Below, in pieces: positions 34,618 to 43,211 of a DNA stretch of 64,000 bases (positions are counted from its first letter, which is position 1; every line of letters starts with the position of its first letter). Source of the DNA: Rosistilla ulvae (GTDB lineage Bacteria; Planctomycetota; Planctomycetia; Pirellulales; Pirellulaceae); the NCBI RefSeq assembly GCF_007741475.1, contig NZ_CP036261.1, forward strand, positions 2,976,001 through 3,040,000. The letters are read 5' to 3'. The notes beneath the pieces are model-generated. The model was not told the DNA's origin. It did not search any database and saw only the letters and a program-made list of their open reading frames with translations. A program made the position numbers and the translations under genes.

Positions 34618-35385
34618 ATGGACCTCGTTATTGCAGCTAATTCTGACTTGATGGGGCGCGAAGCCGCCCAGATCGCCGCTGCGGATCTTGTCGCCGCAAT
34701 TAAAAATTCGGGCCAAGCGAGACTTTTGGTCGCCACCGGCGCCTCGCAGTTCACCGTTTTGGAGCACTTGATCCAGCACGATGAGATCGATTGGTCGGTC
34801 GTCGATGGCTTCCATTTGGACGAATACGAAGGGATCTCGCCCGATCACCCCGCATCGTTCTGCAAATACTTGAAAGAGCGATTTGTCGACCGCGTCGGCC
34901 TTCGCAGCTTCCGTTTCCTGCGTGGCGATCAAGACATCGAAGCGACTGTCAGCGAAGCCGCAGCGGCGGTATCGGCGGCACCGATCGATGTCGCGATGGT
35001 TGGCATCGGCGAAAACGCTCACTTGGCGTTCAACGATCCGCCCGCCGATTTCGAAACCAACGATCCCTATCTGATCGTCGATCTCGATGAAGCTTGCCGG
35101 TTGCAACAGGTTGGCGAAGGCTGGTTCGATTCGCTCGAATCGGTTCCTAAGCGAGCGATCAGCATGTCGGTCAACCAGATCTTGAAGTCGAAGCGGATCG
35201 TTTGCAGCGTTCCCGATGAACGGAAGGCCAAGGCGGTTCAGGGATCGTTCGAAGGCGAAATCTGCCCCAAGACTCCTGCATCGATCTTGCAGCGCCATCC
35301 GCAAACGACGCTGTTGGTCGACGAACCAGCCGCTTCGCTGCTGTCGGCTGAATCGAAGGAGAAAGCGCGAAAGGTTCAGTCATGA
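34618..35385 (+). CDS. nagB: Glucosamine-6-phosphate deaminase family protein
   Basis: 255 residues. Family marks are GFHLDEYEGISPDHPASF near residue 65 and VGIGENAHLAFNDPPADF near residue 130. NagB converts glucosamine 6-phosphate to fructose 6-phosphate and ammonia. The E. coli active-site segment reads NDGHIAFNEP; here the Asp is replaced by Asn (ENAHLAFNDP) while the His is kept, a variant also known among NagB-like proteins of other phyla, so the exact reaction should be regarded as likely rather than certain. It overlaps the following nagA by ATGA, which strongly supports amino-sugar catabolism. No signal peptide. Confidence 0.88.
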   Translation: MDLVIAANSDLMGREAAQIAAADLVAAIKNSGQARLLVATGASQFTVLEHLIQHDEIDWSVVDGFHLDEYEGISPDHPASFCKYLKERFVDRVGLRSFRFLRGDQDIEATVSEAAAAVSAAPIDVAMVGIGENAHLAFNDPPADFETNDPYLIVDLDEACRLQQVGEGWFDSLESVPKRAISMSVNQILKSKRIVCSVPDERKAKAVQGSFEGEICPKTPASILQRHPQTTLLVDEPAASLLSAESKEKARKVQS

Positions 35386-36314
35386 GCGACAGCGAATCGC
35401 TACCGAAGTTCTTCGACCTGCAGGTCAACGGCTTTTTTGGTGCCGACTTCAACGACGCATCGCTCTCCGAATCGCAGCTAGATGCCGCCGTAACGCGGCT
35501 GCAGCAGGACAACGTTTCGGGGATCTTGGCGACGGTGATCACCGATTCCAACGAAGCGATGTTGGCTCGCGTGCGGCGAATCGTCGAGTTGCGGAAACTG
35601 TTGCCAGCGGCGGCGGCGATGATTCCGGGGCTGCACATCGAAGGCCCGTTCATCAGTCCGGTCACCGGATATATCGGGGCTCACCCAGCGGCTCACGCCC
35701 GGCAGTGCGAACAAGGCTTCATGGAAGAGTTGTTGGCGGCTGGCGAAGGACTGATCCGGTTGGTCACGATTGCACCGGAACAAGATCCCGGCGGCAAGCT
35801 GACGCGCTGGTTGGTCGATCAGAACGTGGTCGTCGCCGCGGGGCATTGCGATCCGAGCGTGGAGCAATTGGCCACGACGATCGATCAGGGCTTGAGCATG
35901 TTCACGCATCTTGGCAATGGTTGCCCGCAACTGATGCATCGGCACGACAACATCATCCAACGCGTGCTGTCGATGTCCGATCGGTTGGTCGTTTGCATGA
36001 TCGCCGACGGGTTTCATGTTCCGTTGGTGGCGCTGCAGAACTACATCCGCTGCATCCCGCCAGAGAATCTCGTCTTCACGACCGACTGCATCGCAGCAGC
36101 CGGTTTGGGAGCGGGAGTCTATACGCTGGCCGGGCAACAGATCCGCGTCGAAGCGGGGATGCCACCAACCTCCGCCGACGGATCGCACTTCGTCGGTTCG
36201 TCAGCTCAGATGCCCGACATGTATCGCCGGCTGCGCTATGAGTTGGGGATCAGCCAGAAGCAGTTGGAGTATTCGATGTTCGAACTGCCCCGCCGAGCGA
36301 CGGGCTGTGCATAG
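35382..36314 (+). CDS. nagA: N-acetylglucosamine-6-phosphate deacetylase
   Basis: 310 residues, shorter than the usual 380 because the N-terminal beta-sandwich is reduced; it starts directly at FFDLQVNGFFGADFND. Metal and active-site features are GLHIEGPFISP (the metal-binding Glu), VVAAGHCDPS, MFTHLGNGCPQ and the catalytic Asp in VFTTDCIAAAGL. It removes acetate from GlcNAc-6-P to give the NagB substrate. It overlaps nagB (ATGA), so both are made together. Converges on the pilT-like gene. Confidence 0.92.
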   Translation: MSDSESLPKFFDLQVNGFFGADFNDASLSESQLDAAVTRLQQDNVSGILATVITDSNEAMLARVRRIVELRKLLPAAAAMIPGLHIEGPFISPVTGYIGAHPAAHARQCEQGFMEELLAAGEGLIRLVTIAPEQDPGGKLTRWLVDQNVVVAAGHCDPSVEQLATTIDQGLSMFTHLGNGCPQLMHRHDNIIQRVLSMSDRLVVCMIADGFHVPLVALQNYIRCIPPENLVFTTDCIAAAGLGAGVYTLAGQQIRVEAGMPPTSADGSHFVGSSAQMPDMYRRLRYELGISQKQLEYSMFELPRRATGCA

Positions 36315-36343
36315 CCGCCCGCTGTGGCGATGACCATGGAGAC

Positions 36344-36370
36344 GCGTCCGGGATGTCATGTCCCGGACGC
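36344..36370 (+). terminator. Hairpin after nagA
   Basis: Perfect 10-base arms GCGTCCGGGA and TCCCGGACGC with a 7-base loop lie 29 bases after the nagA stop. No T-run follows. It may mark the RNA end of nagBA. Confidence 0.5.
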
Positions 36371-36376
36371 ACGTGC

Positions 36377-36472
36377 TGGAGTAGAGCCTTTAGGCGATCG
36401 ATGCGATGTCGAGCCTTCGCCTGAAGACTCGACTCCAACGCGATGTTGAGGTCGCCTGAAGGCTCTACTCCA
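36377..36472. repeat. Compound inverted repeat between nagA and the PilT-type gene
   Basis: Arms at 36377-36397 and 36452-36472 (core GTAGAGCCTTTAGGCGA) pair with one mismatch, and a related inner hairpin at about 36409-36433 repeats the GAGCCTTCGCCTGAAG motif. It fills the gap between two convergent genes and looks like a dispersed palindromic element. Confidence 0.75.
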
Positions 36473-36484
36473 ACGTTGCCGGGA

Positions 36485-37702
36485 TCAGATGATGCCGGGG
36501 GCTTTGACGTCGATTCCCTTGAGCGCCATCTTGAGGGCGTCTTTGTTGGGAGCGACGGCGAAGGCGGTTGGGCGGTCGATCAATTCGTCGTCGATCAACT
36601 GCTTCAGACTCATCGTAAAGTCCTGCATGCCATCCTCGGCACCGATCCGAATCGCATCGGGCAGCTTGCTGTCGTGCCCTTCGAGGATCAATTTGGTGAT
36701 CATCGGCGTGAAGGTCATGACTTCGCAGGTCGGCACACGGGAGACGCCTGGTTTGATGCTGCGGAGCAATTTCTGGGCGACGATCCCCTTCATATTAAAG
36801 GCGATCGCCGAACGGATCGCGCCGTGCAACGATTCGGGGAAGAGGTCGAGAATACGACCGATGCAGGTCGACGCACTCGCCGCGTGAATCGTTCCGAAGA
36901 CCAAGTGACCGGTCTCTGCGGCGTGGATCGCCGTCATAAAGGTCTCTTCGTCGCGAAGCTCACCGACCAGGATGATGTCGGGATCTTCACGCACCGCGTG
37001 TTTCATGCCGACGCTAAAGTCGACGACGTCCTGGCCGATCTCCCGCTGGTTGATCAGACTCTTATCCTCGGTGAAGATAAACTCGATCGGATCTTCGAGC
37101 GTTAGGATGTGCTTGCGATAGATGCTGTTGATGTAGTTCAGCATCGAACCGATCGTCGTACTTTTTCCCGAACCGGTGACTCCCGCCAACAGCACCATGC
37201 CCTGTTCGTAGTGGCACAATTTTTCGATCGATTCGGGGAGGAAGAGCCCGCGAAAGTCGGGGATGAAATTGCTGATTCGCCGCGCGACAAGGCCCATGTT
37301 GCCGAGCGATTTGAGCATGTTGATACGGAATCGCCAGCGAACGCCATCGACTTCGCATTGATACGAAAAGTCGGCCCCGCCCTCCTCTTCGAAGATCATC
37401 AGATTGCGTTGATCCATCATCGGCAGCAACAGATCGACCATCTCTTCGGTGTCGATCGGGCCACGATTCAGCGGCTTCAGTTCGCCACCGACGCGGACCA
37501 TCGGCGGTTGGCCGACTTTCAAGTGAAGATCGGAGCCTTCCAGCTTGACCAAGGCGCGGAAGATCTTGTCGACCGGCAGCTCTTTTTTCTCTTGCAGCAG
37601 GCTCGATTTCAACCGAGCCATCATCGCGGTGCGTTGCGCCTCGGGCGAGATCGAAGGATCGGGAGCGGGGATCGCGGGCTTTTCAGCTGTCTTTGGCTTC
37701 AT
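36485..37702 (-). CDS. pilT: PilT/PilU-type ATPase (type IV pilus retraction family)
   Basis: 405 residues. Hexameric secretion ATPase marks are Walker [11 protein letters not shown], Asp box [10 protein letters not shown], Walker [15 protein letters not shown] and the His box [10 protein letters not shown]. The N-terminal PAS-like part ([20 protein letters not shown]) and the C-terminal [13 protein letters not shown] also fit PilT/PilU. It would power pilus retraction or a related machine in the cytoplasm. A 45-residue Pro/Lys-rich N-terminal extension precedes the conserved part. No other pilus gene is beside it, so its partner machine cannot be identified here; PilU-like or PilT-like cannot be separated by eye. 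Confidence 0.9.
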   Translation of the reverse strand: MKPKTAEKPAIPAPDPSISPEAQRTAMMARLKSSLLQEKKELPVDKIFRALVKLEGSDLHLKVGQPPMVRVGGELKPLNRGPIDTEEMVDLLLPMMDQRNLMIFEEEGGADFSYQCEVDGVRWRFRINMLKSLGNMGLVARRISNFIPDFRGLFLPESIEKLCHYEQGMVLLAGVTGSGKSTTIGSMLNYINSIYRKHILTLEDPIEFIFTEDKSLINQREIGQDVVDFSVGMKHAVREDPDIILVGELRDEETFMTAIHAAETGHLVFGTIHAASASTCIGRILDLFPESLHGAIRSAIAFNMKGIVAQKLLRSIKPGVSRVPTCEVMTFTPMITKLILEGHDSKLPDAIRIGAEDGMQDFTMSLKQLIDDELIDRPTAFAVAPNKDALKMALKGIDVKAPGII

Positions 37703-37763
37703 CGTCGTCTGCTTTCGTCTTGAGGTCTAACAATGGGCGGCGGTCACGTCCCGATGATCTCTT

Positions 37764-38549
37764 TTATCGGCAGACACCCGATCCCAGTCGAACAGGAATT
37801 CCACGGTCCGCCATCACGCGTTTGGTCTCTTCAATTGTAAACTGTCCGAAGTGGAAGATGCTGGCCGCAAGAGCCGCATCGGCGCGGCCGATTTCGATTG
37901 CGTCGGCCAAGTGCTCCGGTTTCCCCGCCCCGCCGCTAGCAACCACCGGGATCGAAACCGCGTTGCTGACCGCTGCGGTGATTTCCAAGTCGTATCCGTC
38001 GCAGGTTCCGTCGGCGTCCATGCTAGTCAGTACGATCTCGCCGGCGCCGAGCCGCTGAACTTCTTGAGCCCAGGCGACAGCTTGCAGCCCTGTCGGCTTG
38101 CGGCCGCCGTTGATGAAGACTTCGAATTTTGTCTCTCCATCGACGACGACCCGCTTGGGATCGATGTTCACGACGATGCATTGGCTGCCAAATCGATCGG
38201 CTGCCGCGCGGACCAGTTCGGGATCCTTGCAGGCGGCTGAATTGATCGAGACCTTGTCGGCACCGGCGCTCAACAGCGCACGGATGTCTTCGAGGCTGCG
38301 AATTCCGCCGCCGACGGTCAAAGGCATGAAGATCTGTTCGGCCGTGCGTTGCACGACATCGATGATGATGTCCCGCTCTTCGTGGCTGGCGGTGATGTCC
38401 AGGAAGACCAATTCGTCGGCCCCTTCGCGTTCGTAACGCGCCGCGACTTCGACCGGATCGCCGGCGTCGCGAAGGTTGACAAAATTCGTCCCTTTGACGA
38501 CGCGACCTAAACTGACGTCCAGACAGGGGATAACACGTTTTGCGAGCAT
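37764..38549 (-). CDS. hisF: Imidazole glycerol phosphate synthase cyclase subunit
   Basis: 261 residues from the ATG at 38549, which begins [20 protein letters not shown], the canonical HisF start; the frame is open upstream to 38735 but without similarity. A beta/alpha barrel is indicated by [32 protein letters not shown] and [13 protein letters not shown]. The two catalytic Asp residues are present (PCLDV and SMDADG). With HisH it makes IGP and AICAR in histidine synthesis. It is separate from other his genes, as is usual for planctomycetes. An unrelated PilT-type gene follows. Confidence 0.97.
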   Translation of the reverse strand: MLAKRVIPCLDVSLGRVVKGTNFVNLRDAGDPVEVAARYEREGADELVFLDITASHEERDIIIDVVQRTAEQIFMPLTVGGGIRSLEDIRALLSAGADKVSINSAACKDPELVRAAADRFGSQCIVVNIDPKRVVVDGETKFEVFINGGRKPTGLQAVAWAQEVQRLGAGEIVLTSMDADGTCDGYDLEITAAVSNAVSIPVVASGGAGKPEHLADAIEIGRADAALAASIFHFGQFTIEETKRVMADRGIPVRLGSGVCR

Positions 38550-38810
38550 GATGTTCTGGAGAACTCCGCTTGGTTTGGGGATACGTATCCGATCATACGC
38601 CAACCGCCATTTGCAAGCGAGACGGTGTCTGCCGGCGACCGAAGGGATCGGTCGGTGAGCTAGCCCCCGTCTGTTCAATGTGCCCTGGGGGCTGCCGTTC
38701 GCTTCGCCCGACCGACTCCACGGCACCATGGCCACGCCCGGCTGGATTGCCTTGGCAATAACTAACTTGTTCGACCGGAACGACTTTGGCGATGTCGGCG
38801 AGCCCCGTCG

Positions 38811-41800
38811 CTAAGCTAACAAAAACTGCCGCAGCGATTCGTCGATCGCCGCGTTGTCATTGGGTTCGTCGTCGCGATCGGCATCCCCGCTGGAGTGATT
38901 CCACGCGGGTGTCGCGTCGGGGGAACCATCCGCCGTGGCTGCGTCTTGCTGCGGAATGGCGGTCAATTCCAACAGTGCAGCGTCGGTGGCTGTCGCAGTC
39001 TGCTCGGCTTCGGGAGCGGGAACAGCGGTGCGCGAAGGGTTCGAATTTAGATAATTCAACACCTGCAACGCATCGATCGGACGAATGATGCTGTCGCCAT
39101 CGACATCGAGATAGTGAGGTGGTGCCTGCCCCTCGGGGACCGTTTGAGCTCCATAGCGATTCAGGTAGTTCAGGATGATCACCGCGTCGATCGGGGCGAC
39201 ACTACCATCGTCGTTGACGTCGAATCGGTCCCCTGGGTTTTGCCACGCCGAAACACAATTCGACGTATAAAAATCACCTACATCGGAATCGAGGACCGAG
39301 ACGGTGAAGGCGTCCGATGCGGTCAACGGCACTTCACCCGAATCGGTTACGCGAACGCCCAGCGAGATCACTCCCACGTCGTCTGATTGCGGAGTGCCAT
39401 GCAAGTTGCGGGTGACGCTGTCGTAGGACAGCCAATCGGGCAATTCGCCTTGGCTGCTCGAAAGCGATACTTCAAACGTGGTGTTTGCATCGGGGTCGGA
39501 GAACAAATCGTCGCCAAAGGTGAAACAGAATCGGCGTCCGACTTGCAATTGCAAATTCGCAAAATCCTGCCTGATCGTCGGCCGTTCGTTGACATCTTGC
39601 ACGACGACCTGAACCGTTTGGGTGTCGAAGAGCCCTGTTGAGTCGGTTACCAGGATCTCCAACGCAAATTCAATTTGGGAGCCTTCGAAATCGAGGGTTG
39701 TTCCCGGTCGCAGCGACAGTCTTCCGGTGGCGTCGTCGATCGTAAACACCGCCGCGCCGTCACCAGCAACGATCTCGTATCGAAGCGGATCGTTGGAGTC
39801 GGGGTCGATCGCAGCGACCGATGCGTTCAATGGTCCCGTGGGAGAGTTTTCCGGAACGGTTAAGGTTTGCGAAACGATCGTCGGAGTTTCGGGGGCGTCG
39901 TTAACGGTGATTGGAATGATCAAGTCGGAGAAGTTGGGCGGAAAGGAAGCGTCGGTTGCCCGCAATTGAATCGAGTATTCCTGGTCCGACTCGAAGTCGA
40001 GGACCGCGCCGTCGGCGACTTTCACCTGGTTGGTCAGCGGGTCGAAGACAAACTTTGTCGACCCGCCACGTTGCGTGATCGTGACCTCTTCCCCTTCGGG
40101 ATCGATCGCCGACACGGAAGCCACGACGGTTCCGGCGGCTGCATTTTCAGCGATCGCCGTGGCGTCAAATTCGACCTGGGGTGGTTCGTCCACGTTTAGA
40201 ACCTGGATCGTCAGCGGTGTCTCCGAGCTCAACGCTGTGGCGGGTTCACCGTCGCCGTCGGGGACCTCTACAACGCGCACGACGATCTGGTATGTCGTCT
40301 GATTTTCATAGTCCAATGTCGCGTCGTTGGCTAACCGGATCTCGCCGGTGTTACTGTCGATCTCGAACATCGATTGGCCATTGCCCGAGACGATCGTTCG
40401 GGAGAAGAGATCGTGTCCTTCGGGATCGAAAATGGCGGGTAGGGCCACGAGGCTGCCGGGTTGCGCATCCTCGCCGATGGTGATCGGCGTGTCATCCAAT
40501 TGCGGCGGTTCATTCGCATCGAGCACCATGATCCGAACCTGGCCCAGTTTTGTTTGTGGCTTAAGCCCTTGGTCGGTCGCGGCGATGGTTAGCAACATTT
40601 CAGGGCTGGTTTCGAAATCGAGCACTGCCGGGTCGATCAAGGTCAGCACACCCGAATCGGGATCGATCGAAAATGCTTCTCCCCAAACGGGGTCGGCGAT
40701 CGCGAATGTAAACTGTCCACTCTCTTCGCCGATCGGCGCATTGGGGGATTCGGGCTCGATGCTGTCTTCGTTCAACGCGTCTTGGTCGCTGGCCAGGACC
40801 GTGCCGAGAACGAATCCGCCGGCAGCGTCTTCGGCAACCGTGAATCGATTGTCGGCAAACGTCGGCGCGTCGTTGGCATTATTTATCGAAACGGTGATCG
40901 TGGCCTGATCCGTTTGCCGGGGCAAAAAGCTATCGGAGGCTTCGACGACCAGCGTATACTCTCGGGACAATTCGAAATCGAGCCCGCGTGGATTGCTGAC
41001 CCGAATCTCCCCGCTGATTGGATCGAGGGCGAAGTATCTTCTGCCGGTGCCGTCGACCAACCGATACCGGATGCTCTGCCCAGCGTTGGGATCGGAGGCT
41101 TGCACGATTCCAACGGGCGTGACGATCGGCGAGTTTTCATCGACCTCCATGACCAGCGTGGTCGTGTCGATCACGGGAGGCTGGTTATTGGTAAACACAA
41201 AGTCGACGTCGAAGTGCTCGGTGGAATCGATCGTGACCGCTTGCGTTGCGTCGACTGGCAGAACAGGAATCGCGCCGACGCCTTCGGGAATTGTGATCTG
41301 GTAGCTGTCCGGCGTCAGGTAACCCAAGTGGTATTCGCCGGCGGCGTCGGTTATTGCGATCGCTTCCTTTTGGGTGACGACCATGCGGTCGTAGTTGACG
41401 TACCATCCATTGCCCGATTCCTCGTAGATCAGCACCGATGCGATTTCGCCGGTCGCCGATTGCAATCTCAGTTGTTGTCGTTGGCCGTTCTGCAATGACA
41501 CGCTACGGGTGAAGGCAATCGATTCGCCATCGCGATTAAACGCTTCCATTCGCACGACCGCTGGCAGGGAAAAAGCATCGCCGATTGCATCGATCTGCAC
41601 CGAATCGGCATCGCGATAAAAATCGACGCGCAGCACATCGTTGAACCCAAACGATGCCGCGTCGTCGCCGAACACCCGCGTACCGGTGGAAGCCAGGCCG
41701 ATTGTTTCGGTTATCGATGAAACCCCACCTTTCAGAGCACCGGTCGATCGATCGGCAACACTCAGCGTGATCCCTGGAAAGAGATTTGTCATTTCGGTGC

Positions 41801-42758
41801 CGGCGAGAACCGAATCGGGTTCGATCACCGTCGTGATCACGTCGCGGATCCCGTTACCATTCGTGTCAGCCAGTACGGTGACACCGGGGATCGGAGCACC
41901 AGCGGAGTTGTTGGTCACCCTGCCGCGGACTCCGCCAAAGAAATTATAGGTCCCCACGTGGTCCAATTCGCGTCCGCTGAAAACGGTCGGCGTCGCCGAA
42001 TCGCTGATCACGCTTCCGTTGTTCAAACGGAGTCCCTGCGTGTCGCCGAAATCGTCGTACAGTCGGGCGGCAACCCAATCCTCCGCTCCCGATCCGCTGG
42101 AGTCTCCGATCCGGGCAACGTAGTCGTAGTTGTCGCCGGTGTTTTCGTCGGTCGGGATATAGGTGGAATTGGCTTGCAGCGACTGTTGGTTGGATTGCGG
42201 GCCGAAGACGGTTTGCCCATATCCATAAAAATCATGGATCCTTCCGATCGTAACCGAATCGTGAATCGTCCATGTTGCGGCAACGCCGTCGGGATCGATC
42301 GTGCCATCGTTGTCGAGATCGATGTCATCGCCAGCGACCGGGGCAGTCGAGGATTGCAGGAAAAACGCCGTCGCGGTGAAGACGGAGAAATCACCGGCCA
42401 GATGCACCCCCGCCGGCAGCCCGCTCATCGCGGTCGAAGAACTGACCAAGGCGTTGGCCGACGCGTCGATCGAAAACGAATGACCGGCCTGCGCCACGAC
42501 CAGAAATCCATTGGCGCCGTAAGATTGCCCCGAAAGATCCAGGACCGTTTCGACCCGTCCGCCCAGTGAATTACCGGTGCTCTCGACCACCGTAAAATAC
42601 GTGCCTTGGGGAATCGTCGCATCGGGCTGCCCACGCAATTCGAAGAACTGTTCCGTGGTGTCCATCGAAAGCTCGCTAATCACGCCAGCCAACAGATGTC
42701 GGCGTTCCAAAGCTTCGAGCCGAAGCCCACGTTGTCGTTTGGTCCGGTGGTGCATCAT
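38811..42758 (-). CDS. Secreted cadherin-repeat/dockerin protein
   Basis: 1315 residues. The N-terminus has the planctomycete LEPR-XLL-like export signature (LRLEALERRHLLAG). A lamin-tail-like domain (residues about 28-150) is followed by an SdrD B/CNA-like segment (GGVRGRVTNNSAGAPIPGVT) and by five cadherin-like repeats from about residue 540, each with a DxNE/DAP linker and an LDFE motif. A dystroglycan-type cadherin-like domain follows (LPDWLSYDSVTRNLHGTP). Near the C-terminus two dockerin-type I Ca2+ repeats (DVNDDGSVAPIDAVIILNYL and DVDGDSIIRPIDALQVLNYL) appear, then an acidic tail. Surface or extracellular adhesion is likely; no cohesin partner is in the window. Confidence 0.9.
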   Translation of the reverse strand: MMHHRTKRQRGLRLEALERRHLLAGVISELSMDTTEQFFELRGQPDATIPQGTYFTVVESTGNSLGGRVETVLDLSGQSYGANGFLVVAQAGHSFSIDASANALVSSSTAMSGLPAGVHLAGDFSVFTATAFFLQSSTAPVAGDDIDLDNDGTIDPDGVAATWTIHDSVTIGRIHDFYGYGQTVFGPQSNQQSLQANSTYIPTDENTGDNYDYVARIGDSSGSGAEDWVAARLYDDFGDTQGLRLNNGSVISDSATPTVFSGRELDHVGTYNFFGGVRGRVTNNSAGAPIPGVTVLADTNGNGIRDVITTVIEPDSVLAGTEMTNLFPGITLSVADRSTGALKGGVSSITETIGLASTGTRVFGDDAASFGFNDVLRVDFYRDADSVQIDAIGDAFSLPAVVRMEAFNRDGESIAFTRSVSLQNGQRQQLRLQSATGEIASVLIYEESGNGWYVNYDRMVVTQKEAIAITDAAGEYHLGYLTPDSYQITIPEGVGAIPVLPVDATQAVTIDSTEHFDVDFVFTNNQPPVIDTTTLVMEVDENSPIVTPVGIVQASDPNAGQSIRYRLVDGTGRRYFALDPISGEIRVSNPRGLDFELSREYTLVVEASDSFLPRQTDQATITVSINNANDAPTFADNRFTVAEDAAGGFVLGTVLASDQDALNEDSIEPESPNAPIGEESGQFTFAIADPVWGEAFSIDPDSGVLTLIDPAVLDFETSPEMLLTIAATDQGLKPQTKLGQVRIMVLDANEPPQLDDTPITIGEDAQPGSLVALPAIFDPEGHDLFSRTIVSGNGQSMFEIDSNTGEIRLANDATLDYENQTTYQIVVRVVEVPDGDGEPATALSSETPLTIQVLNVDEPPQVEFDATAIAENAAAGTVVASVSAIDPEGEEVTITQRGGSTKFVFDPLTNQVKVADGAVLDFESDQEYSIQLRATDASFPPNFSDLIIPITVNDAPETPTIVSQTLTVPENSPTGPLNASVAAIDPDSNDPLRYEIVAGDGAAVFTIDDATGRLSLRPGTTLDFEGSQIEFALEILVTDSTGLFDTQTVQVVVQDVNERPTIRQDFANLQLQVGRRFCFTFGDDLFSDPDANTTFEVSLSSSQGELPDWLSYDSVTRNLHGTPQSDDVGVISLGVRVTDSGEVPLTASDAFTVSVLDSDVGDFYTSNCVSAWQNPGDRFDVNDDGSVAPIDAVIILNYLNRYGAQTVPEGQAPPHYLDVDGDSIIRPIDALQVLNYLNSNPSRTAVPAPEAEQTATATDAALLELTAIPQQDAATADGSPDATPAWNHSSGDADRDDEPNDNAAIDESLRQFLLA

Positions 42759-43211
42759 GATGTTTTGTCCCTGATGTCGATTGCTGAGCCCAATTAAATT
42801 ACTGGCGGGCCGGGAATCTTTTATAAGAGCAAGAAAAGTCCAGGGCCTGATATTAAGGTTTGGGATTTGCTGAGTCTACAAAGTATGGAGAAATTCCTTT
42901 CCCCAAAGGGATGTGGCTGCGGAGAGCGGCTGCAGGACGATTCCTGGGCTATCGAGTGTTTATGTTCCAACGCTTCGCTGGCACGTGTTAGCCGTTCGTC
43001 GGTTGAGCAACCCGACGCGTGAGCATGGGATTGATCCGCCCCGTACGTTCACGTGTTGGACGGAGACTCTTGCGCTCAATTCGGTGATGCGGCTAAAACG
43101 ACAAGCCGTATTCGCGTGGCGGCTGCTACTTCAAAATGGAACCACGGATTCGCTCTGGGACGATTTCGGTCGTGACTCCCGGTACTCGGCGGCATCGATT
43201 AAGATGGAGTG
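42759..43211. other. Divergent intergenic region, no gene
   Basis: Between the dockerin gene and the metal permease gene. No convincing coding frame. It should hold both promoters; AT-rich tracts lie next to the dockerin start. A weak palindromic element is listed separately. Confidence 0.5.
42980..43112. repeat. Possible decayed third copy of the palindromic repeat
   Basis: The left end TGTTAGCCGTTCGTCGGTTG and the right end GGCTAAAACGACAAGCCGTA resemble the outer arms of the repeats at 18170 and 23181, at a similar distance (about 130 bases), but the inner palindrome is not recognisable. Weak by eye. Confidence 0.35.

Noticed and set aside
38550-38735. N-terminal extension of HisF
   Set aside because: HisF begins canonically at [12 protein letters not shown]; the upstream codons have no similarity and cover the likely promoter region.
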